From Eggerthellaceae bacterium UBA3686 (GTDB lineage: Bacteria; Actinomycetota; Coriobacteriia; Coriobacteriales; Eggerthellaceae), in contig DFIX01000018.1 of assembly GCA_002371495.1 (NCBI GenBank), positions 1 through 12,558 of the forward strand: a stretch of DNA of 12,558 nucleotides, read 5' to 3'. Shown in pieces: positions 5,717 to 12,558 of the stretch. The stretch's first letter is position 1; the number at the start of each line of letters is the position of its first letter. The notes under the pieces are model-generated. The model did not search any database. It was not told where the DNA came from and was given only the letters and a program-made list of their open reading frames with translations. The translations under genes and the position numbers were made by a program.

Positions 5717-6259
5717 GCGGCCCTTGTTCATCTTGGCGGCGATTTCCTCGGCGGAGAGCTGCGTCTCTTCGAAGACTTCGTCGGAGTCAAGATCGAAGGC
5801 GGTATGCAGAGCACGCACGGCATCTGCCACCTGGGCACCGTCTACCACGACCGACAAGCGGATGGGCGAAGTCGAAATCGCGAGGATGTTAATCCCCGCA
5901 TCCCCGAGCACGGTGAAGGCCTTGGCCGCTACGCCAGGAGTGGACTTCATGCCCGTGCCCACCAGGCTGACCTTGCCGATGGACTCGTCGATGTCGACCT
6001 CGCGTGCCTGAATCTCGGGCACGATGCGGTCGAGCGTCTCTTTGGCGCGCACCAGATCAGCCGCCGGGCATGTGAACGAGATGTCAGTCTTGCCGTCTTC
6101 CGAGATGTTCTGGATGATCATGTCGGTGTTCACCGCGTTGCCCGCAAGCGAGCTGAACAGTTTGGCCGCAATGCCGGTGGCATCGGGTACGCCGCGGATG
6201 GTGACCTTGACCTCGGATGTATCGTGCGCGATGCCGGTGATGACGGCTTCCTCCATCAT
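5714..6259 (-). CDS. lysC: Aspartate kinase beta (regulatory) subunit from an internal in-frame start
   Basis: Codon 246 of lysC is ATG (followed by a second ATG), and AAGGAGGG (6274-6267) lies eight bases upstream, the strongest ribosome-binding match in the gene and far better than that of the full-length start. Initiation here would give a 181-residue protein consisting of both ACT domains, the same arrangement as the beta subunit of alpha2-beta2 aspartokinases known from Corynebacterium glutamicum and Bacillus subtilis. The site is seen directly; its use is inferred from the family. Confidence 0.75.
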   Translation of the reverse strand: MMEEAVITGIAHDTSEVKVTIRGVPDATGIAAKLFSSLAGNAVNTDMIIQNISEDGKTDISFTCPAADLVRAKETLDRIVPEIQAREVDIDESIGKVSLVGTGMKSTPGVAAKAFTVLGDAGINILAISTSPIRLSVVVDGAQVADAVRALHTAFDLDSDEVFEETQLSAEEIAAKMNKGR

Positions 6260-6994
6260 GTCGCATCCCTCCTTGACGTACGTGCCCTCGGCCTCGCTGA
6301 ACGCCGAGCGCGAATGAATGACCACGTTGAACTTGCGGGCGAACTCGACGGCGCGCATCTGCAGCACGCCCGACCCGGCACCCGCCATCTCGAGCATATC
6401 GTCGTAGCTGATCTCGTCGAGCTTGCGGGCATGCGGGCAAATGCGCGGGTCGGCCGAGTACACGCCATCAACGTCCGAATAAATCTCACACACATCGGCA
6501 TTGATACCCCAGGCCACCGCCACCGCGGTCGTGTCAGAGCCTCCGCGCCCCAGTGTCGTGATATCGCCGTTAGCGTCAATCCCCTGAAAACCGGCCACGA
6601 CTGGGATGTAACCGTCTTCGAGCGCTTGCAGGATACGCTTGGAATCGACGCTCACGATCTTGGCCTTGTTGTGGGTGTTGTCGGTGACGATGCCCGCCTG
6701 ACGCCCGGTAAACGACATTGCCTGATACCCGCGCGCCTCGATCGCCATCGCCAAAAGAGACATGCTGACCTGCTCGCCGGTCGACAGCAGGCGATCCATC
6801 TCGCGCGTAGGCGGGTTATCGTTCACAGCCGCTGCCAAACCCACCAGCTCATCGGTGGTCTTGCCCATGGCAGACACGACGGCTACGACCTGATGGCCCG
6901 CTTGCTTTCGCGCAATCAGGCGCTTGGCAACGTTGCGAATGCGCTCGGGCGAGGCAACCGACGTGCCTCCGAACTTACACACGATTAAAGACAT
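5714..6994 (-). CDS. lysC: Aspartate kinase (aspartokinase), alpha subunit
   Basis: It phosphorylates L-aspartate with ATP, the committed step of lysine, threonine, methionine and diaminopimelate synthesis. The 426-residue product has the kinase signature KFGGTS (7-12), the nucleotide/aspartate-site segments STGEQVS (71-77), RGGSDTT (150-156) and SDVDGVYSADPR (173-184), then two ACT regulatory domains at about 262-335 and 342-410 ending in an acidic C-terminus. Length and layout match the feedback-inhibited monofunctional enzymes of actinobacteria and Bacillus. The ATG at 6994 has only a weak purine-rich site (AGAGAGCGG). The gene lies 47 bases after the DUF47 gene, so the two may be co-transcribed. 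A strong internal ribosome site at codon 246 indicates a second product. Its stop is the first triplet of a palindromic repeat. Confidence 0.97.
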   Translation of the reverse strand: MSLIVCKFGGTSVASPERIRNVAKRLIARKQAGHQVVAVVSAMGKTTDELVGLAAAVNDNPPTREMDRLLSTGEQVSMSLLAMAIEARGYQAMSFTGRQAGIVTDNTHNKAKIVSVDSKRILQALEDGYIPVVAGFQGIDANGDITTLGRGGSDTTAVAVAWGINADVCEIYSDVDGVYSADPRICPHARKLDEISYDDMLEMAGAGSGVLQMRAVEFARKFNVVIHSRSAFSEAEGTYVKEGCDMMEEAVITGIAHDTSEVKVTIRGVPDATGIAAKLFSSLAGNAVNTDMIIQNISEDGKTDISFTCPAADLVRAKETLDRIVPEIQAREVDIDESIGKVSLVGTGMKSTPGVAAKAFTVLGDAGINILAISTSPIRLSVVVDGAQVADAVRALHTAFDLDSDEVFEETQLSAEEIAAKMNKGR

Positions 6995-7041
6995 AGTCCG
7001 CTCTCTAGTCCGAATGTGGTACGAAAATCGATTTCCTCACG

Positions 7042-7674
7042 TTAAACGTTCTTGAGCATGATGGTTGCCATGGTATCGGCTACAGCTTCGCAGCTGTCGA
7101 CGCAGGCTTCGAGCCGATCGAAGAGCCGCGACCACACCTCGACGCGCACAGCGTCTTCTGTGGCGTCCACAGTATAGAGCGCCCTGATGGTATCTTGGTA
7201 CAGGACGTCTGCCTGCTCCTCGAGATCATTGACGTCTTGGACCATGGAGCGAATCTTCTTGACCTTCTTGAACTCGCGGAACGAATCCATCGACTTGGCC
7301 AGTGCTTTCAGGCTCTTCTTGATTATGACTGCGAATTCCATCGCCTGCGAGTGCATGAAATGCACATCGAACATATAGAAACGCTGGATGATGCCCTCGA
7401 TGTTGTCGGTTACATCATCGAGACGCTGCGCCAGCTCGACGATGTCACCGCGCTCGATGGGCGTGATGAAATCGGTTGAAACGTACGTGCGGATCTCGTG
7501 GTTGACCAGGTCACCGCGATGCTCGATCTCATGTGCTTTCTCGAGTATGGGCTTCATGTCTTCGGCGGTCGTGAATCCCTCGATCGCCTCGATGAGGACG
7601 TCCGCCTCTTCGGCCGCGATCTCGACCTGCTTTTCGAACGCGTCAAAATAGTTGAACTTGTTCTTCTTAGCCAT
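7042..7674 (-). CDS. DUF47/PhoU-like protein (phosphate-transport accessory family)
   Basis: A 210-residue, almost entirely helical and highly charged cytoplasmic protein with no membrane segment. Its sequence style (KFNYFDAFEKQVEIAAEEADVL at the N-terminus, then HEIEHRGDLVNHEI at 48-61, ERGDIVELAQRLDDVTDNIE at 74-93 and the closing DSCEAVADTMATIMLKN) matches the DUF47/PhoU-related family. Members usually sit beside, and are thought to regulate, low-affinity Pit phosphate permeases; the acidic E/D-xx-D motifs resemble the metal-binding motifs of PhoU. No pit gene lies on either side here. The ATG at 7674 follows a GGGAG site. Family assignment is firm, the role in this organism is not. Confidence 0.88.
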   Translation of the reverse strand: MAKKNKFNYFDAFEKQVEIAAEEADVLIEAIEGFTTAEDMKPILEKAHEIEHRGDLVNHEIRTYVSTDFITPIERGDIVELAQRLDDVTDNIEGIIQRFYMFDVHFMHSQAMEFAVIIKKSLKALAKSMDSFREFKKVKKIRSMVQDVNDLEEQADVLYQDTIRALYTVDATEDAVRVEVWSRLFDRLEACVDSCEAVADTMATIMLKNV

Positions 7675-7710
7675 TCCGGCTCCCTTTCCCTCTTGGAAAT
7701 GACGCTGACA

Positions 7711-7726
7711 ATTCTACCGTATTATC
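7711..7726 (-). promoter_or_regulatory. Possible -10 hexamers for the DUF47 gene
   Basis: Minus-strand GATAAT (7726-7721) and TAGAAT (7716-7711) lie 37-52 bases before the DUF47 start codon. Neither has a convincing -35 at 16-18 bases. One of them is plausibly the promoter because a terminator-like region lies between here and the upstream gene. Confidence 0.3.
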
Positions 7727-7757
7727 CAGACGCAGGGCCGCAATGAAACATGTTTAC

Positions 7758-7863
7758 GCGATATCAGAAAGGCTCGCCACCGCCATATTCAATAGAAGGA
7801 GTCAGGTGAAATACTCCTATCCAGCCTCTCCGCCCTCCTTCGCAAAGCGATATCGGAAAAGCT
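7758..7863. repeat. Pair of near-identical 17-base direct repeats
   Basis: GCGATATCAGAAAGGCT (7758-7774) recurs as GCGATATCGGAAAAGCT (7847-7863), 15 of 17 bases identical and in the same orientation, 89 bases apart in non-coding DNA. A repeated protein-binding site or traces of a duplicated segment are possible; nothing identifies the binding partner. Confidence 0.5.
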
Positions 7864-7905
7864 TAAAGCATTGAATGACGGTTTGAAGAGACCCTCTCTG
7901 ACGCT

Positions 7906-7994
7906 CATCGGGAAACGCACCCTAACCGTGCATCTGGTACAGCGAAGGGCCCGCATGCATCGGATATGCGGTTAGGGTGCGTTTCTTCCCGATG
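7906..7994. repeat. 89-bp inverted-repeat element (23/26-base arms)
   Basis: The left arm 7906-7928 (CATCGGGAAACGCACC then CTAACCG) and the right arm 7969-7994 are complementary over all 23 left-arm bases, with a three-base insertion in the right arm. They enclose a 40-base spacer that itself contains GGGCCC and ATGCAT palindromes. No T-run follows on either strand, so it is not a standard terminator. It could be a MITE-like relic, a cruciform-forming protein site or a structured leader RNA. No obvious target-site duplication is visible. Confidence 0.7.
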
Positions 7995-8000
7995 GATGCC

Positions 8001-8030
8001 AAAAAGGGGAGTCTCCCCAAATTGTCATTT
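8001..8030 (-). terminator. Palindromic repeat/terminator (GGGGAGACTCCCC core)
   Basis: GGGGAG (8006-8011) and CTCCCC (8013-8018) form a tight hairpin followed on the minus strand by five T (8005-8001). The outer bases are partly complementary too (ATGAC/AATTT-type arms), resembling the palindrome at 161-193. It is the second terminator-like structure after the surface-protein gene. Confidence 0.6.
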
Positions 8031-8041
8031 GCGCAAAAGGC

Positions 8042-8061
8042 GGCGGGGCCGAAACCCCGCC
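8042..8061 (-). terminator. Intrinsic terminator of the large surface-protein gene
   Basis: GGCGGGG (8042-8048) pairs with CCCCGCC (8055-8061) across a 6-base loop; the stem extends by three more pairs with one G-U wobble in minus-strand RNA. It is followed on the minus strand by GCCTTTT. It lies 36 bases past the TAG stop at 8100-8098. This is the clearest Rho-independent terminator in the window. Confidence 0.8.
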
Positions 8062-8097
8062 ACCTTGTTACTAGGCCTATCGCTACCAGGACATGAG

Positions 8098-11000
8098 CTA
8101 TGCCGCCGCCGGGGCAGGGCCGCTCTCGCCGCTTTCGCCATCGTTGCGCTCATGGCGCTTGCGTGCAAGCACCATGATGAGCACCTGCACCAGCGCGATG
8201 ATGCCGAACAGCACCGACCATCCGTCGAAGATGACGAACTGGGCCGTGAAGTCCTGCGTTACGAACAGCAGCACCACTGCGACCACGGCGGGCACGACGC
8301 TCGCAATGCGCAGGACGCGGCGACGTTTGACCGTCTGCGTCTGCTCCTCGTCGCTATCGGATACCGCATCGGCGCTCTCGTAAGAGTCGTCATCCTTCTT
8401 GCGGCGTCCGAACACGCCGACGAGCATGATCGCGCAGAGCACGACCGTCAGCACCGTGGCCAGGATGTCGAACAGCGACAGGCTGCCGGCACCAGCGCCG
8501 CGCCCGAGCGGATTGCCGTCATCGCTTATCGACTGGGCGAGCGGATTGGCGTCGTCCAAGACCTCGGTCACACCGCCAAGCGCGCCAGCCGCCGGGCCCA
8601 CAACGCCGGCGATTCCGGCCACTGCGCCGTCCTCGCCCGTCTCGGCCGGAGTCGGAAGAGCCGCCGGTGCCGCAGGCGTTGCGGTGGGCGCCTGCGCCGC
8701 AGCCGCGCCAGCGCCGGCGCCAGCTCCGGCACCTGCGTCTGCAGCTTCGGGGCTCGTGCCTTCGACGCCCGCGCCCTCGGGAGTGCCGCCCTCGGGCGTT
8801 CCGCCTTCAGGCGTCGTTGTTTCGGCCGCAGCCGGCGGAGCCGTGACCGTCAGCGTACCAAGGCTCACGTTCTCGGCCCTGATCTGGTAGTTGTCCTGCA
8901 GGGCCGTGCCGCCCCAAACGATCCGGTAGTCGTTGGTGCTCTGGCCGACGGCCACGCGCGAGCCCGTGACCTCGAAGCTTGCCGTCTCGCCGTTAACCAA
9001 GCCCGTAAAGGTGCCGTCGGTCGCCGTGAGCGGCTGTCCGTCATAGACCTTGGTGGCGCTCGGTGTGGCAATGGTCAGCTGGGCGCGATACAACGTGAAG
9101 GTGCGCGTGATCGTACCGGAGTAACCGCCAATGCCGCGAATCGTGACGGTCGCCATGCCAGCGTTGACGTTGTCGGTGTACTCGACCTCGTAGTCGACAC
9201 CCTCGACCAGCTCGCGCCCGGTCTGCGAATCGGTAATGATCACGCCAGGCTCCTTAGCCGTTCCGTCATACGTTTCGTCAGCCGGGCCCTCGATGGTAAA
9301 GCGCTCGACGAGGCTCGCCGGGCTTTCGGGGTCGTTCATCGCAGCCGCCGTGATGACGAACGTCGAAGGCTCGTACGCAATTGCGTAGTTGCCCTGGACG
9401 GCTTCGCCGGACGGCGTGATGGCGTACGTGCCGACTTCTTCGCCGGGCTCACGCGTAACCGTATACTCGACCGAGTCGGAGCCCACAAGACCACTCACGT
9501 CAGCGGCGAATTCAGGATCGGCCTCGCCAAACACCTTCGCCGCCGAGTTGGCAACAACGTTCACGGCCGCAGGGTCGACAGTCAGCGTGCCCGCGACCCG
9601 CTGCACGTTCGTGAAGTTGGCCGTCTTGTTTTCGCCAGCCCCATTCAGGATGGCGAAGTCCTCGTTCACGACGTTCTCGGACGAGCCTGCATCGGTTTGC
9701 GATCCGCTCGCAGAAGCGTTAACCGTAAACCCAGCGGGCAAGCCCTCGGCCACGACAGCCACATCGCCCGTGCCGTCAGCGACAAGCGCCTGGCCGTCGT
9801 AGGCCTTCGTGGCGCTGGGCGCGGTAAGCGTGATACGAGTCGGGTTGGTAGTCACTTCAAGCGAGCCCAGGTTTTCGGAAACAAGGTAATTGCCGCTGTT
9901 TACAGAACCCCACTCGATGCTATAGGAGTTAGCAGACGAACCGACCTCGACCTGCTCGCCGCTTGTCGTAATAATGACGTTCTGCCCGTCGGCAAGACCG
10001 TCGACATCAGCCTCGACATTGGTGAGCGGAGTGCCGTCATACGCCTTGGTCGCCGAACCGGTCGTCACCCAAACGTCCTTGGGGTTGATGGTAAGGTTGC
10101 CGTTCGAAACCGTGACGGCAAACTGGTCGGTCACGTCGTTGCCCTGCGAATCGATCACGACGGGCGTGCCCCGAAGCTCGACGAGGTACGACCCGACGGC
10201 GCCATTGCTCAGAAGCACGTCGGAATGCGTCGCAGATGCCTCGAGCCCGCGCACCGTAAAGGACGCGCCGCCCACGTAGAACCGCGTGGGCTCAGCGCTT
10301 GCCGCGCGGATGACCCCCTCCTCGGCCGCCGCGCCCGATGCCGCATAGCCCTCAACGGTCTTGGCCGTGCCGTCGTATGTGAACGCGCCCGAATTGGCGC
10401 TGACGCTCACGGGGAAGCGGTCTGCCGCCGAGCGGGCGTTGACCGTCAGCGTGCCGGGAACCGTGGTGACGACGTAATTCGAAGCGCTCGTGCCGTTGTT
10501 GAGCGTATACGTAAAGGTGTTCTCGGAACTGCCGACGAGGGTCTGGGCGCCGGTCACGCTATACGTGGCGCCCTGCCCCGCTACGAACCCTACGCCTTCT
10601 GCCTCGGAGACCGTAACCTCGTCCGCAGTTAGCGCTATGCCGTCGTACGGTTTATCGGCCGAAGCGGATGTCAGCGTCACCGGACGCGGGTTTATGGTCA
10701 ACGCGCCAGGCGCGACGCCGACGGCGAACTGATCCGTCACGTTGTTGCCCTGCGCATCGGAAACGATCGCGGTACCCGTGACGTTGACGGTGATGCTCGC
10801 AACTTCGCCACCGACGAGCGACACGTCGGTTGCCGAAGCCTTCGCGGTGAGGCCAGATACCGTATACGTGTTGCCCTCGACCGTAAACGTATCGGTAACC
10901 AGGCCCGTCGCTTCGTGGCTTGCGCCGTCGTAGGTGAACACGCCAGAATTTGCCTGAACTTCGATCCGCAGCGGGGCATCGCGATTCACGATCGTCAGCG

Positions 11001-12558
11001 TGCCGGGATTCTGGCTAATATCGTAGTTGGCTGCCTTCGTGTTCTGTCCGAGCGTGTAGCTAAAGGTGTTCTCGGAGCTGCCCACGAGCGTTTGCGAACC
11101 GCTTACCTGGTAGGTCGCGCCTTCACCATCGGCCCAGCCGTCGCCTGCGACCGTAACTTCGTCGTTGGTCAGCGCATTGCCGTCGTACTCCTTCGAGTCT
11201 GTCGCCGAAGTCAGCACTACGGTGCGCTTCTGAACGACGAGCTGACCGTTTTCGGTCGTGACGTTGAACTGGCCCGTCACGATGTTGTTGGCGGCGTCGC
11301 GCACGACCGGAGCGCCGGAAACGACGTTTGCATAGGTGCCGGCATCGGTCGCGTCCACGTGCGCGTCCATGCCGCCGACCGTGAACTCGTTGCCGGCAAC
11401 CGTGAAGGTCGTCTGCTCGAATCCCTCGACCGTCTTCTGGGTACCGTCGTACAGCTCGGTACCCGAATTAGCCCTAACCGTTATGGCAAAGCGCTCGCTT
11501 GCCGAACGGTCGCTCACCGTCAGCGTGCCCTGCTTGGTCGTTATCGTGTAGTTCTGGGCGTTCGTGCCTTCGTCCAGCGCATACGTGAAGGCATTGGCCG
11601 AGGTGCCCGGCACGAGCTGCGAGCCCGTAACGTTATAGGTGGCGCCTTGGCCCTCGACGAAGCCCTGACCGCCGACGGTGACGGTGCCGTCCGTCAGCAC
11701 TTGGCCGTCGTAGGTCTTGCTCGCGGTTGCCGAGGTCAGCTCAACGGCGCGCTTGCCGATGACGAGCTTGGAATCGCCCGCCACCGTAACGGCAAATTCG
11801 CTGCTTACATCGTTGCCATCAGCGTCGCGCACGACGGGCGTGCCGGTTACGACGACGGGGTAGGTACCCGCATCGGTGCCGGCCGCCGAAGCGGTTACGC
11901 CCTCGACCGTGTAAGTGCGTCCGTCAAACTCGAACGTAATCTGCTCGAAGCCGCTCACGCTCTGCTCCTGGCCGTTGTAAACCGGGTTCAGCGAGTTGGG
12001 CGCAAGCTCTATCTGGTACAGCGTGCCCGCAGCCGCGCGGCTGCTCACCGTGAGCGTACCGTAAGCAGGATCGGCGATCGTGTAGTTGTCGGCCTTGGTG
12101 TTGGCGTTAAGGGTATAAGTGAAGGTGTTGTTCGAGTTACCGGGCAGCGTCTGCGAACCCGTCACGTCATACGCGGCACCTTCGCCTGCCGCAAAGCCAT
12201 CGCCCTCGACGGCCACGGTCTGGGCCGTAAGTGCGGCGCCGTCATAGACCTTGCTTGCGCTTGCCGAGCGCAGCGTGACGGAGCGCTTGCCGATGGTCAG
12301 CGTCCCTTCTTCGGTCCCAACCCGGAACTGCGAGGTCACGTCGTTACCAGCCGCGTCACGCACGAGCGCCGTGCCGGTGATGCTGTTCGCATATTCACCC
12401 GCGTCGATGCCCGAAACGCCCGCCTCGAGCCCTTCGACCGCAAAGGTCGCACCGCCAACCGCAAACATCAGCGCATCGAATCCGCTAACGGAATGCTTGT
12501 TGCCGTCATAGAGCACGTTTGCGCTATTGGACTTGACCGTAATCGCAAGCTTCTGCCC
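8098..12558 (-). CDS. Large MBG/YDG-repeat surface protein with three-helix C-terminal membrane anchor (5' end outside window)
   Basis: The frame is open to the right edge, so this is the last 1486 residues of a longer protein; signal peptide and N-terminal domains are not visible. Numbering from the edge, ~1-905 are five composite repeats, each with a 'YDG...V.GF' half, a TDAGTY/VVRDA-GND-V-QF stretch and a second half with 'SAS-K-YDG-LT', 'G-GATY-VTGSQTL-G' and 'GTLTV'. There follow a YDG repeat (906-998), an MBG_2-like domain with KVFGEADPEF (999-1074), an Ig-like domain with DYEVEYTDNVNAG-ATVTI-G (1075-1158) and a last YDG repeat to ~1241. A TPEGG/Ala-Gly-rich linker (1242-1359) leads to hydrophobic helices at about 1362-1384, 1416-1434 and 1444-1465, separated by RRKK and KRRR. 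No LPXTG sorting signal is present. Such repeats are typical of extracellular stalk/adhesin proteins; the ligand is unknown. Confidence 0.9.
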   Translation of the reverse strand, partial: GQKLAITVKSNSANVLYDGNKHSVSGFDALMFAVGGATFAVEGLEAGVSGIDAGEYANSITGTALVRDAAGNDVTSQFRVGTEEGTLTIGKRSVTLRSASASKVYDGAALTAQTVAVEGDGFAAGEGAAYDVTGSQTLPGNSNNTFTYTLNANTKADNYTIADPAYGTLTVSSRAAAGTLYQIELAPNSLNPVYNGQEQSVSGFEQITFEFDGRTYTVEGVTASAAGTDAGTYPVVVTGTPVVRDADGNDVSSEFAVTVAGDSKLVIGKRAVELTSATASKTYDGQVLTDGTVTVGGQGFVEGQGATYNVTGSQLVPGTSANAFTYALDEGTNAQNYTITTKQGTLTVSDRSASERFAITVRANSGTELYDGTQKTVEGFEQTTFTVAGNEFTVGGMDAHVDATDAGTYANVVSGAPVVRDAANNIVTGQFNVTTENGQLVVQKRTVVLTSATDSKEYDGNALTNDEVTVAGDGWADGEGATYQVSGSQTLVGSSENTFSYTLGQNTKAANYDISQNPGTLTIVNRDAPLRIEVQANSGVFTYDGASHEATGLVTDTFTVEGNTYTVSGLTAKASATDVSLVGGEVASITVNVTGTAIVSDAQGNNVTDQFAVGVAPGALTINPRPVTLTSASADKPYDGIALTADEVTVSEAEGVGFVAGQGATYSVTGAQTLVGSSENTFTYTLNNGTSASNYVVTTVPGTLTVNARSAADRFPVSVSANSGAFTYDGTAKTVEGYAASGAAAEEGVIRAASAEPTRFYVGGASFTVRGLEASATHSDVLLSNGAVGSYLVELRGTPVVIDSQGNDVTDQFAVTVSNGNLTINPKDVWVTTGSATKAYDGTPLTNVEADVDGLADGQNVIITTSGEQVEVGSSANSYSIEWGSVNSGNYLVSENLGSLEVTTNPTRITLTAPSATKAYDGQALVADGTGDVAVVAEGLPAGFTVNASASGSQTDAGSSENVVNEDFAILNGAGENKTANFTNVQRVAGTLTVDPAAVNVVANSAAKVFGEADPEFAADVSGLVGSDSVEYTVTREPGEEVGTYAITPSGEAVQGNYAIAYEPSTFVITAAAMNDPESPASLVERFTIEGPADETYDGTAKEPGVIITDSQTGRELVEGVDYEVEYTDNVNAGMATVTIRGIGGYSGTITRTFTLYRAQLTIATPSATKVYDGQPLTATDGTFTGLVNGETASFEVTGSRVAVGQSTNDYRIVWGGTALQDNYQIRAENVSLGTLTVTAPPAAAETTTPEGGTPEGGTPEGAGVEGTSPEAADAGAGAGAGAGAAAAQAPTATPAAPAALPTPAETGEDGAVAGIAGVVGPAAGALGGVTEVLDDANPLAQSISDDGNPLGRGAGAGSLSLFDILATVLTVVLCAIMLVGVFGRRKKDDDSYESADAVSDSDEEQTQTVKRRRVLRIASVVPAVVAVVLLFVTQDFTAQFVIFDGWSVLFGIIALVQVLIMVLARKRHERNDGESGESGPAPAAA
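9844..12558 (-). repeat. Five tandem composite protein repeats (~174-193 residues each)
   Basis: Approximate units are 12558-12034 (entered part-way), 12033-11500, 11499-10978, 10977-10423 and 10422-9844. Each starts with an I/V-V-x-ANS-type strand before Y-D/N-G and ends with GTLTV. They have diverged in sequence but keep the order of motifs, so they look like old duplications rather than recent slippage. The fifth unit carries an Ala-rich insert (about 738-760) and its second half is closer to the downstream YDG repeats. Confidence 0.75.

Larger units (their letters stand above)
7675..8097. other. 423-bp gene-free stretch upstream of the DUF47 gene
   Basis: No convincing gene lies here. 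From right to left it holds two terminator-like hairpins after the large surface-protein gene (8042-8061 and 8001-8030), an 89-bp inverted-repeat element (7906-7994), a pair of 17-base direct repeats 89 bases apart (7758-7774 and 7847-7863), a small hairpin (AGGAGT 7797-7802 with ACTCCT 7813-7818) and weak promoter-like hexamers for the DUF47 gene. The density of structure suggests a long, folded leader or remnants of small repeats rather than an inert spacer. Confidence 0.6.

Noticed and set aside
5804..6988. 394-codon plus-strand frame opposite lysC
   Set aside because: Antisense shadow of aspartokinase; composition rich in Arg, His, Asp and Ala, with no recognisable motif.
7806..7874. 22-residue plus-strand ORF starting GTG after AGAAGGAG
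   Set aside because: Too short, on the strand opposite to all genes here, and the purine run is part of a hairpin arm; no conservation evidence available.
8641..8690. LPTPAETGED as a possible sortase motif in the surface protein
   Set aside because: It is not an LPXTG pattern, lies about 60 residues before the first membrane helix and is not followed by the usual helix plus charged tail.
7966..10632. 888-codon open frame on the plus strand opposite the surface-protein gene
   Set aside because: It is antisense to a convincing repeat protein, its translation is Arg/His/Ala-rich with no domain, and long antisense frames are expected in GC-rich repetitive coding DNA.

Overview
The window reads as a chromosomal segment of a GC-rich actinobacterium. 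The MetRS, RsmA and aspartokinase sequences, together with a large gut-type MBG/YDG-repeat surface protein, suggest the class Coriobacteriia (Eggerthella/Slackia/Adlercreutzia-like). This placement is inferred from protein style and composition; no rRNA or other marker is present. Every gene I can support lies on the minus strand, so transcription runs from the right edge to the left edge.

In transcription order: (1) 12558-8098 is the 3' part of a very large surface protein, open at the window edge. It has about five composite repeats of 174-193 residues, further YDG/MBG/Ig-like domains, a Pro/Ala/Gly/Glu linker and a three-helix membrane anchor. (2) 8097-7675 is a 423-bp non-coding stretch with two terminator-like hairpins, an 89-bp inverted-repeat element and a spaced direct repeat. 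(3) 7674-7042 is a DUF47/PhoU-like protein. (4) 6994-5714 is aspartate kinase, with a strong in-frame internal start for the separate regulatory (beta) subunit. (5) 5480-3852 is methionyl-tRNA synthetase. (6) 3747-2698 is a TatD-family metal-dependent hydrolase. (7) 2585-2349 is a small glutaredoxin. (8) 2306-1290 is a flavodoxin-fold oxidoreductase with an unusual basic tail. (9) 1297-248 is the 16S rRNA dimethyladenosine transferase RsmA, whose GTG start overlaps the previous stop.

The metG - tatD - rsmA order is a conserved bacterial housekeeping cluster (translation and rRNA maturation). Here a thiol/flavin redox pair, glutaredoxin plus flavoprotein, sits between tatD and rsmA, where many genomes carry rnmV. 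Aspartokinase (the entry to lysine, threonine and methionine synthesis) and MetRS are adjacent but separated by a promoter-like region and two palindromes.

The most distinctive DNA feature is a set of dispersed near-perfect palindromes of 30-40 bp with cores such as GGGGTCAGACCCC. They lie in almost every intergenic gap. In three cases they abut or supply the upstream gene's stop codon, and two identical 35-bp copies bracket metG. I see no complete mobile element, CRISPR array, rRNA or tRNA, and no clear new defence or biosynthetic system. The points most worth following up are the palindrome family, the flavoprotein tail, the RsmA insertion and the sortase-independent three-helix anchor of the surface protein.
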